Source of the DNA: Rhodococcus zopfii NBRC 100606 = JCM 9919
GTDB taxonomy: Bacteria; Actinomycetota; Actinomycetes; Mycobacteriales; Mycobacteriaceae
Direction of reading: 5' to 3'
Length of the DNA: 64,000 nt
Assembly (NCBI RefSeq): GCF_001895025.1
Contig: NZ_BCXI01000003.1
Span: 1 to 64,000, forward strand
A program made the translations under genes and the position numbers. The first letter of the stretch is position 1; each line of letters begins with the position of its first letter. Below are positions 58,578-64,000 of this stretch, piece after piece. The notes under the pieces were generated by a model, which was not told the DNA's origin, did not search any database, and was given only the letters and a program-made list of their open reading frames with translations.

Positions 58578-59411
58578 ATGTCGCACGAAATGCACCATTT
58601 CTCCCTTGGGTCGTGGGTGCTCCTGCTCGCCTACGCCGTCTCTGTCGTCGGTTCGTTCGTCGGATTGTCGTGTGTCCGCCAGTCGGTGAAGGCAGAGCCC
58701 GGCCGGCGCACCGCCTGGATCGCACTGGCCTCGGTGGCGATCGGCGGTATCGGTATCTGGCTGATGCACTTCCTCGGCATGATGGGGTTCTCCGTTCCCG
58801 GCACGGTCGTCCGCTACGACCTTGCGCTGACACTGATCTCGGTGGTGCTCGCCGTCGGCGCCACGATGGTCGGCCTGTGGATCGCGGGCTTCGGTGACAC
58901 GGTGTTCGTGAAGATTCCTCCGATGATCCGTCTGCTCGTGGGCGGGACGATCATGGGTCTTGCGGTGAGCCTCATGCACTACACGGGCATGGCCGCGCTC
59001 GGTATCCAGGGCACCGTCGAGCACGAGACGGCGTACGTGGCGGCGTCGGTGGTCATCGGTCTCGTTGCGGCGAACGCGGCGCTGTGGCTCGGTCGCATCT
59101 CCGAACGGATCGTCGTGCGTATCCCCGCCGCGCTGGTCATGGGCCTCGCGGTCGTGGCGTTGCACTACACCGGCATGGCCGGTGTGCGCGTCGCGGTCGA
59201 TCCGTCCGCGCCGATGCCCAGTGGCATGACGGTCCTGTCGCTCCTGTTCCCGGCGTTGATCATCGGTATCTTCGTCCTCGCCGGTGCGATCGTCGCCCTC
59301 GGTCTGGCTCCGAGCCGTGAAGAAGCCGAACTCGAAGCGTCCCTCGCGAAGTGGAGCGCCGGGATGGAGAGCGGAACCCCCGCAGTATCCGGGGACGGTC
59401 CGACCGTGTGA
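58578..59411 (+). CDS. MHYT-domain integral membrane protein
   Basis: The 277-residue protein has seven predicted helices and three MHYT-type motifs: IGIWLMHFLGMMGF, MGLAVSLMHYTGMAAL and MGLAVVALHYTGMAGV. The MHYT domain has been proposed to bind copper and sense gases such as oxygen, CO or NO. No output domain (GGDEF, kinase) is fused, so signalling would need a partner, possibly the degenerate paralogue and the conservon just upstream. ATG 58578 follows GAGGAA; a GTG one codon upstream is also possible. The 145-bp gap upstream may hold an extra promoter. Confidence 0.88.
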   Translation: MSHEMHHFSLGSWVLLLAYAVSVVGSFVGLSCVRQSVKAEPGRRTAWIALASVAIGGIGIWLMHFLGMMGFSVPGTVVRYDLALTLISVVLAVGATMVGLWIAGFGDTVFVKIPPMIRLLVGGTIMGLAVSLMHYTGMAALGIQGTVEHETAYVAASVVIGLVAANAALWLGRISERIVVRIPAALVMGLAVVALHYTGMAGVRVAVDPSAPMPSGMTVLSLLFPALIIGIFVLAGAIVALGLAPSREEAELEASLAKWSAGMESGTPAVSGDGPTV

Positions 59412-59489
59412 GTGCCGGACCGCAGCATCCTGCACGCAACCTGAAGGAGGAAAGTGCCGTCCTTCTCGGTGATCGCTGACCTGCACCTA

Positions 59490-59495
59490 TAGACT
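59490..59495 (+). promoter_or_regulatory. gyrA -10 candidate
   Basis: TAGACT within CCTATAGACTC lies 71 bases before the gyrA start; TATAGA two bases upstream is an alternative register. It would let gyrA be transcribed separately from the conservon operon. Confidence 0.4.
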
Positions 59496-59566
59496 CGGGT
59501 GGTTGCGAGACGTCCACCGGGCGACGGTCCCGGGCAGACGTTCGAGCCGAGTAGAAGAAGGAGCTC

Positions 59567-62071
59567 ATGACCGACACCACGTTGCCGCCGGAGGGGCCGG
59601 GGCACGACCGCATCGAGCCCGTCGACATCCAGCAGGAGATGCAGAGCAGCTACATCGATTACGCGATGAGCGTGATCGTGGGCCGTGCCCTGCCCGACGT
59701 ACGCGACGGCCTCAAGCCGGTGCATCGCCGCGTCCTGTACGCCATGTACGACAACGGTTTCCGCCCGGACCGCGGTTACGTGAAGTCGGCCCGCGCCGTC
59801 GCCGAGACGATGGGCAACTACCATCCGCACGGCGACTCCTCCATCTACGACGCGCTCGTGCGTCTCGCGCAGCCGTGGTCGATGCGGTATCCGCTCGTCG
59901 ACGGCCAGGGCAACTTCGGTTCCCCCGGCAACGACGGTGCCGCCGCGATGCGATACACCGAGTGCCGGCTCACGCCGCTCGCGATGGAGATGCTCCGTGA
60001 AATCGACCACGAAACGGTCGATTTCCAGCCGAACTACGACGGCCGCACCCAGGAACCGGCGGTTCTCCCCAGCCGTATCCCCAACCTGTTGATCAACGGG
60101 TCCAACGGCATCGCCGTCGGTATGGCGACGAACATTCCGCCGCACAATCTGAACGAGGTCGCCGACGCGATCTACTGGGCGCTCGAGAACTTCGAGGCGG
60201 ACGAGCAGACCACCCTCGCTGCCGTCATGGAGTACATCAAGGGCCCGGACTTCCCCACGTCGGGTCTGATCGTCGGCAGCCAGGGCATCCACGACGCGTA
60301 CACCACCGGTCGCGGATCGGTGCGGATGCGCGCGGTCGTCGAGATCGAGGAGGATGCCAAGGGGCGCACCACGATCGTCGTCACCGAGCTGCCGTACCAG
60401 GTGAACCCGGACAACCTGATCACCTCGATTGCGACGCAGGTCCGCGACGGCAAGATCGCCGGCATCTCCGACATCCACGACGAGTCCTCGGACCGTGTCG
60501 GTATGCGCATCGTGATCACGGTCCGCCGGGACGCGGTCGCGAAGGTTGTGCTCAACAATCTGTACAAGCACACGCAGCTGCAGACCAGCTTCGGCTGCAA
60601 CATGCTCTCGATCGTCGACGGGGTGCCGCGCACGCTGCGCCTCGACCAGATGATCCGGTACTACGTCAACCACCAGATCGAGGTCATCGTCCGCAGGACC
60701 CGGTACCTGCTGCGCAAGGCCGAGGAGCGCGCCCACATCCTGCGCGGTCTGGTCAAGGCGCTCGATGCGCTCGACCAGGTCATCGCCCTCATCCGTGCTT
60801 CGCAGACCGTCGACGTCGCCCGCACGGGCCTGATGGACCTGCTCACTGTCGACGAGATCCAGGCCGACGCGATCCTCGCGATGCAGCTGCGTCGCCTCGC
60901 CGCCCTCGAGCGTCAGAAGATCATCGACGAGCTGGCCGAGATCGAGCGCGAGATCGACGACTACAAGGACATCCTGGCGAAGCCGGAGCGGCAGCGCGCG
61001 ATCGTCCGTGACGAGCTGAAGGAAGTCGTCGACAAGTACGGCGACGACCGACGCACCAAGATCATCGCGTCCGACGGCGACGTGTCCGACGAGGATCTCA
61101 TCGCCCGTGAGGACGTGGTCGTCACGATCACCGAGACCGGCTACGCCAAGCGCACCAAGACCGATCTGTACCGGTCACAGAAGCGCGGCGGGAAGGGCGT
61201 CAAGGGCGCCGAGCTCAAGCAGGACGACATCGTGAAGAACTTCTTCGTGACGTCGACGCACGACTGGTTGCTGTTCTTCACCACCAAGGGCCGGGTCTAC
61301 CGGGCGAAGGCGTACGAACTGCCCGAGGCCAGCCGCACCGCACGCGGTCAGCACGTCGCGAACCTGCTGGCGTTCCAGCCGGACGAGCGTATCCAGGGCG
61401 TGATCCGCATCAAGACGTACGAGGATGCGCCCTACCTGGTGCTGGCCACCCGCAACGGCCTGGTCAAGAAGTCGCGGCTCGCGGACTTCGATTCCAACCG
61501 GTCCGGTGGCATCGTCGCGATCAACCTGCGCGACGAGGACGAACTGGTCGGCGCGGTGCTGTGCTCCTCCGACGACGACCTGCTGCTCGTGTCCGAGCAG
61601 GGACAGTCGATCCGGTTCTCGGCGACGGACGAGGCGCTGCGGCCGATGGGTCGCGCGACGTCCGGTGTGCAGGGCATGCGGTTCAACGGGGACGACAAGC
61701 TGCTGTCTCTCAACGTGGTCCGCGAAGGAACGTATCTGCTGGTCGCGACGTCCGGTGGCTATTCCAAGCGCACACCGATGGAGGACTACCCGGTCCAGGG
61801 CCGTGGCGGTAAGGGTGTCTTGACGATCCAATACGACCGCAAGCGTGGCACCCTGGTCGGAGCGCTCATCGTGGACGATGTCGACGAGCTCTACGCGATC
61901 ACCTCGGGCGGGGGGGTCATTCGTACCGCCGCCAAGCAGGTGCGCAAGGCCGGCCGCCAGACGAAGGGCGTCCGGTTGATGAACCTGGCCGAGGGCGACA
62001 CGTTGCTTGCGATCGCACGCAACGCCGATGAGCCCGAGGAGGGCGCCACACCAGATGCGAAGGAGTCGTAA
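59567..62071 (+). CDS. gyrA: DNA gyrase subunit A
   Basis: The 834-residue subunit cleaves and rejoins DNA. The catalytic Tyr lies in AAMRYTE, and the quinolone-determining region reads [10 protein letters not shown], with Ser at the position equivalent to E. coli Ser83 (mycobacteria have Ala). C-terminal beta-pinwheel repeats include [16 protein letters not shown] (the GyrA box) and [17 protein letters not shown] 59567 follows GAAGGAG. It is separated from gyrB by the 7-kb signalling region. Confidence 0.97.
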   Translation: MTDTTLPPEGPGHDRIEPVDIQQEMQSSYIDYAMSVIVGRALPDVRDGLKPVHRRVLYAMYDNGFRPDRGYVKSARAVAETMGNYHPHGDSSIYDALVRLAQPWSMRYPLVDGQGNFGSPGNDGAAAMRYTECRLTPLAMEMLREIDHETVDFQPNYDGRTQEPAVLPSRIPNLLINGSNGIAVGMATNIPPHNLNEVADAIYWALENFEADEQTTLAAVMEYIKGPDFPTSGLIVGSQGIHDAYTTGRGSVRMRAVVEIEEDAKGRTTIVVTELPYQVNPDNLITSIATQVRDGKIAGISDIHDESSDRVGMRIVITVRRDAVAKVVLNNLYKHTQLQTSFGCNMLSIVDGVPRTLRLDQMIRYYVNHQIEVIVRRTRYLLRKAEERAHILRGLVKALDALDQVIALIRASQTVDVARTGLMDLLTVDEIQADAILAMQLRRLAALERQKIIDELAEIEREIDDYKDILAKPERQRAIVRDELKEVVDKYGDDRRTKIIASDGDVSDEDLIAREDVVVTITETGYAKRTKTDLYRSQKRGGKGVKGAELKQDDIVKNFFVTSTHDWLLFFTTKGRVYRAKAYELPEASRTARGQHVANLLAFQPDERIQGVIRIKTYEDAPYLVLATRNGLVKKSRLADFDSNRSGGIVAINLRDEDELVGAVLCSSDDDLLLVSEQGQSIRFSATDEALRPMGRATSGVQGMRFNGDDKLLSLNVVREGTYLLVATSGGYSKRTPMEDYPVQGRGGKGVLTIQYDRKRGTLVGALIVDDVDELYAITSGGGVIRTAAKQVRKAGRQTKGVRLMNLAEGDTLLAIARNADEPEEGATPDAKES

Positions 62072-63280
62072 GTGAGCACTCCCCATGGACCGAACGGTGC
62101 CGAGCAGGGGTCCCCGGCACCGAAGGGCCCTAATGGGCAGGAGACGGCGAACGCCCCGGCCAAGCCGGACGCAGTGAAGCCGCCGTCGGCGAAGGCACCG
62201 GATGCCGCACCGGCTCCGGACGCCCCGAAGGCACCCGATGCTCCGAAGGCGCCAGCGGGCCCGACTGCGCAGTCGTCGGCGAAGCCGGAGCAGGCCGAGC
62301 CGCCGGATCCGCCTGCGAACCCGGGCGGTGCCGACAAGCCCGCGACAGCCGGTGCAGAAAAATCAGCCGCGGCCGGTGCGGGCACGCCTAACCCGGCCGC
62401 GCAGACGACGCCGACGGTCCGGCAGCCCGAGGACAAGGATGCGAAGCCCGCGCAGCCCGGTGCCCAGCGCCCGGCGGCCGGCGGTCAGGCGCCGCCGTGG
62501 CAGCGGGGGCAGCAGCCGTCGGCCACACCGCAGAGCACGCCGCAGACGAACCTGCCGGGTCGTGGTCAGGGTGTCGACAGGGCAGTCGCCGGGAATGCCG
62601 CGCCGCAGCGCGCCTCGGCGCAATCCGGAGCGCCGAGGCCGACGCAGAGCGCCCCGACGGCACCGACCCGACCGGTGGTGACCGGTACGGCGGCCGCGTC
62701 GCTCACCGGTGGTGCGGATCGGTCCGCGGCCAAGGCCAAGTCGGCGGTGATCGACGGGCCGACGCGGCACATCGAACGCAAGGACCTGGCCAAGGACCTG
62801 CCGGACCTGTCGACGGTGAAGCACCCGCTTCCGGCCGCGGCACCGGCACCTGTGGAGACATCCACTGCGGTTCCTGCCGCGTCGTCCCCGGCTGCTGCGG
62901 CCGCGGCCGTGCCGATGGCCGGGGATCCGTTGCGCGCGACCGTGCAGGTCCGCCGCATCGATCCGTGGTCGATGCTGAAGGTCTCCTCCGTGATTTCCCT
63001 CTCACTGTTCTTCGTGTGGATGGTCGCGGTGGGTCTGCTCTACGGCATCCTCGCCGGCATGGGTGTGTGGGAGCGTCTGAACAGCGCATTCACCGACATC
63101 GTGTCCGAATCCGGAAGCGGTGGCCTGATCAGCGCCGGTCAGGTCTTCGGTTATGCCACGGTGATCGGCCTGGCCAACACGATCCTGCTGACGGCCATGG
63201 CGACGCTCGGTGCGTTCATCTACAACCTGTGCACCGATCTCGTCGGCGGTGTGCAGGTCACTCTCGCAGACCCGGACTGA
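62072..63280 (+). CDS. DUF3566 membrane protein with Pro/Ala-rich N-terminus
   Basis: The 402-residue protein has about 285 residues of low-complexity Pro/Ala/Gly/Lys-rich sequence, then a C-terminal DUF3566 domain (VQVRRIDPWSMLKVSSVISLSLFFVWMVAVGLLYGILAGMGVWERLNSAFTDIV...) with two transmembrane helices (about 310-330 and 365-385). It matches mycobacterial Rv0007 downstream of gyrA. Function unknown; a cell-division or envelope role is often suspected. It starts at GTG 62072, immediately after the gyrA TAA. Confidence 0.85.
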   Translation: MSTPHGPNGAEQGSPAPKGPNGQETANAPAKPDAVKPPSAKAPDAAPAPDAPKAPDAPKAPAGPTAQSSAKPEQAEPPDPPANPGGADKPATAGAEKSAAAGAGTPNPAAQTTPTVRQPEDKDAKPAQPGAQRPAAGGQAPPWQRGQQPSATPQSTPQTNLPGRGQGVDRAVAGNAAPQRASAQSGAPRPTQSAPTAPTRPVVTGTAAASLTGGADRSAAKAKSAVIDGPTRHIERKDLAKDLPDLSTVKHPLPAAAPAPVETSTAVPAASSPAAAAAAVPMAGDPLRATVQVRRIDPWSMLKVSSVISLSLFFVWMVAVGLLYGILAGMGVWERLNSAFTDIVSESGSGGLISAGQVFGYATVIGLANTILLTAMATLGAFIYNLCTDLVGGVQVTLADPD

Positions 63281-63288
63281 CCTGGGAA

Positions 63289-63341
63289 AACACTGCCCCG
63301 CCGAACCGATTTTGTTGTTCGAGGTCCGGTGGGGTAGTGTT
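63289..63341. terminator. Hairpin ending the gyr transcript and overlapping the tRNA-Ile promoter
   Basis: 63289-63306 can pair with 63324-63341 over 18 positions (15 Watson-Crick pairs, two G-U, one mismatch), with a 17-nt loop. The TAGTGT box (63335-63340) and TTGTTG (63312-63317; exact 17-bp spacing) of the tRNA promoter lie inside it. Confidence 0.65.
63312..63340 (+). promoter_or_regulatory. tRNA-Ile promoter
   Basis: TTGTTG, a 17-bp spacer and TAGTGT, ending 15 bases before the mature tRNA 5' end. Confidence 0.55.
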
Positions 63342-63355
63342 CCGAATCGGTTCGA

Positions 63356-63429
63356 GGGCCTATAGCTCAGGCGGTTAGAGCGCTTCGCTGATAACGAAGA
63401 GGTCGGAGGTTCAAGTCCTCCTAGGCCCA
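63356..63429 (+). tRNA. tRNA-Ile (anticodon GAT)
   Basis: The 74-nt gene folds as a cloverleaf. Acceptor arms GGGCCTA and TAGGCCC are fully paired, the anticodon stem is CTTCG/CGAAG with loop CTGATAA, and the T arm is GGAGG-TTCAAGT-CCTCC. Anticodon GAT reads isoleucine ATC/ATT. CCA is not encoded. Confidence 0.97.
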
Positions 63430-63455
63430 CTCCCCGTGCCGAAAGGGCAGCCAGC

Positions 63456-63557
63456 ATGAAGGTTCTCGCATTCGTGGGAGCTGCCGTGCTGGTGGTCATC
63501 GGAATCGCTCGGATGCTCCGCAGCGAAGACGAGTGGCACGAGGTCACCAGCCGCTGA
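63456..63557 (+). CDS. DLW-39-type small membrane protein
   Basis: The 33-residue peptide starts at ATG 63456 after AAAGGG, has a hydrophobic segment (LAFVGAAVLVVIGIA) and ends with acidic and polar residues including DEWHEVTSR. Position between tRNA-Ile and tRNA-Ala and the D-x-W C-terminal motif match the actinobacterial DLW-39 family of unknown function, slightly shorter here than the 39 residues the name implies. Confidence 0.75.
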   Translation: MKVLAFVGAAVLVVIGIARMLRSEDEWHEVTSR

Positions 63558-63565
63558 CGGCGGAC

Positions 63566-63638
63566 GGGGCCTTAGCTCAGTTGGTAGAGCGCTGCCTTTG
63601 CAAGGCAGATGTCAGGAGTTCGAATCTCCTAGGCTCCA
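63566..63638 (+). tRNA. tRNA-Ala (anticodon TGC)
   Basis: The 73-nt cloverleaf has acceptor arms GGGGCCT and AGGCTCC (one G-U pair), D loop AGTTGGTA, anticodon stem CTGCC/GGCAG with loop TTTGCAA, and T arm AGGAG-TTCGAAT-CTCCT. Anticodon TGC. CCA is not encoded. Confidence 0.97.
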
Positions 63639-63657
63639 CAATCGAAGACACAGGTCA

Positions 63658-63691
63658 AGGGCGTTTTCCGAGAGATCGGGAAGCGCCCTTC
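63658..63691 (+). terminator. tRNA-Ala terminator
   Basis: Arms AAGGGCG (63658-63664) and CGCCCTT (63685-63691) have an inner TTCC/GGAA pairing; it is followed by a weak T-containing stretch. Confidence 0.65.
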
Positions 63692-63729
63692 GCTCGTTCC
63701 TGCCCACTCCGAGCCAGGTCCGGGAACTT

Positions 63730-64000
63730 CTACTGCCCGAACGTGAAGCGCAGATCGGCGTTGATCAACTCGTTGATCCGCTTCCGCATGCGGACAACAA
63801 CCTCATCGTCCGGGACCGGGTCGTCGACGAACAACGACCAGTGCAGACTGGTGCCACCGCGCCCGCCGCTGAGCTCGAAGCGAATCCGTGCATCGGGACG
63901 CCACGGCCACAGCGAGCTCCACACGACCAGACTCGGTTCGACGGCATCGAGGACGACGGGTCGCTGTTCGTCGTCGCGCAGAAGCAGCCACGGACGGGTC
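63730..64000 (-). CDS. Unrecognised protein, N-terminus beyond the window
   Basis: The frame is open from the right edge to a TAG at 63730, giving the last 89 residues. Visible sequence (RPWLLLRDDEQRPVVLDAVEPSLVVWSSLWPW...RIRFEL...TSLHWSLFVDDPVPDDEVVVRMRKRINELINADLRFTFGQ) suggests alternating strands followed by a C-terminal helix, as in small SRPBCC-like folds, but I do not recognise the family. It faces the tRNA-Ala gene convergently. No function is proposed. Confidence 0.6.
   Translation of the reverse strand, partial: TRPWLLLRDDEQRPVVLDAVEPSLVVWSSLWPWRPDARIRFELSGGRGGTSLHWSLFVDDPVPDDEVVVRMRKRINELINADLRFTFGQ

Overview
The window is about 64 kb of high-GC actinobacterial chromosome, most likely from Rhodococcus or a close member of the Corynebacteriales. 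It contains the replication origin. The order pcnA-mutT4-DUF6049-murJ-sigM-rsmA-trxB-trxA-cwlM-GNAT-parB-parA-rsmG-jag-yidC-yidD-rnpA-rpmH-dnaA-oriC-dnaN-recF-DUF721-gyrB-gyrA-DUF3566-tRNA-Ile-tRNA-Ala is the mycobacterial/rhodococcal origin arrangement. Several genes start on GTG a few bases after a TANNNT box, which suggests leaderless transcripts. No insertion sequence, prophage or CRISPR array was seen.

Left arm (1-14.6 kb), accessory and housekeeping genes: a truncated DUF6777 lipoprotein; a ketosteroid isomerase/epoxide hydrolase pair behind a perfect KstR-type operator, suggesting steroid catabolism; a monoacylglycerol lipase; leuS; two small membrane proteins; glutamate decarboxylase; a YqgE/AlgH protein; a TetR regulator divergent from an NAD(P)-binding reductase with repeated operators between them; an MFS transporter; and a secreted DUF4185 protein.

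Molybdenum and nitrate block (14.6-21.8 kb, all minus strand): a 1359-residue fusion of a molybdopterin nitrate reductase with a CysJ-like flavoprotein, followed by a TOBE-domain regulator and modA, modB and modC with overlapping ends. The cluster can import molybdate and use it in a nitrate reductase that could draw electrons directly from NADPH.

Origin-left block (21.9-43.5 kb): tRNA CCA-adding enzyme; Nudix hydrolase; DUF6049; the MurJ-pseudokinase fusion; SigM and its anti-sigma factor; a TetR/Old-Yellow-Enzyme pair; thioredoxin reductase and thioredoxin with a SigH/SigR-like promoter; a CwlM-like amidase homologue lacking zinc ligands; ParAB with a cluster of parS sites; RsmG; Jag; YidC; YidD; RnpA; and RpmH. 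Chromosome segregation, cell-wall synthesis control, redox homeostasis and membrane insertion are grouped here.

Origin and right arm (43.5-64 kb): the dnaA promoter with three DnaA boxes, dnaA, a 568-bp oriC with DnaA boxes and an AT-rich stretch, dnaN, recF, DUF721, an inserted alpha/beta hydrolase and gyrB. Then comes a 7-kb conservon-type signalling operon (sensor kinase, Roadblock/LC7, DUF742, Ras-like GTPase) with two MHYT-type membrane proteins, one with all three MHYT motifs destroyed. It separates gyrB from gyrA. The window ends with gyrA, DUF3566, two tRNAs flanking a 33-residue DLW-39-like gene, and a truncated minus-strand gene.

The most unusual observations are the conservon plus canonical/degenerate MHYT pair between the gyrase genes; clusters of the hexamer CTCGAG confined to oriC (nine copies) and the parS region (five copies); a parS-like site 35 kb from the parAB locus; the KstR operator; and the nitrate reductase fusion beside its molybdate importer.
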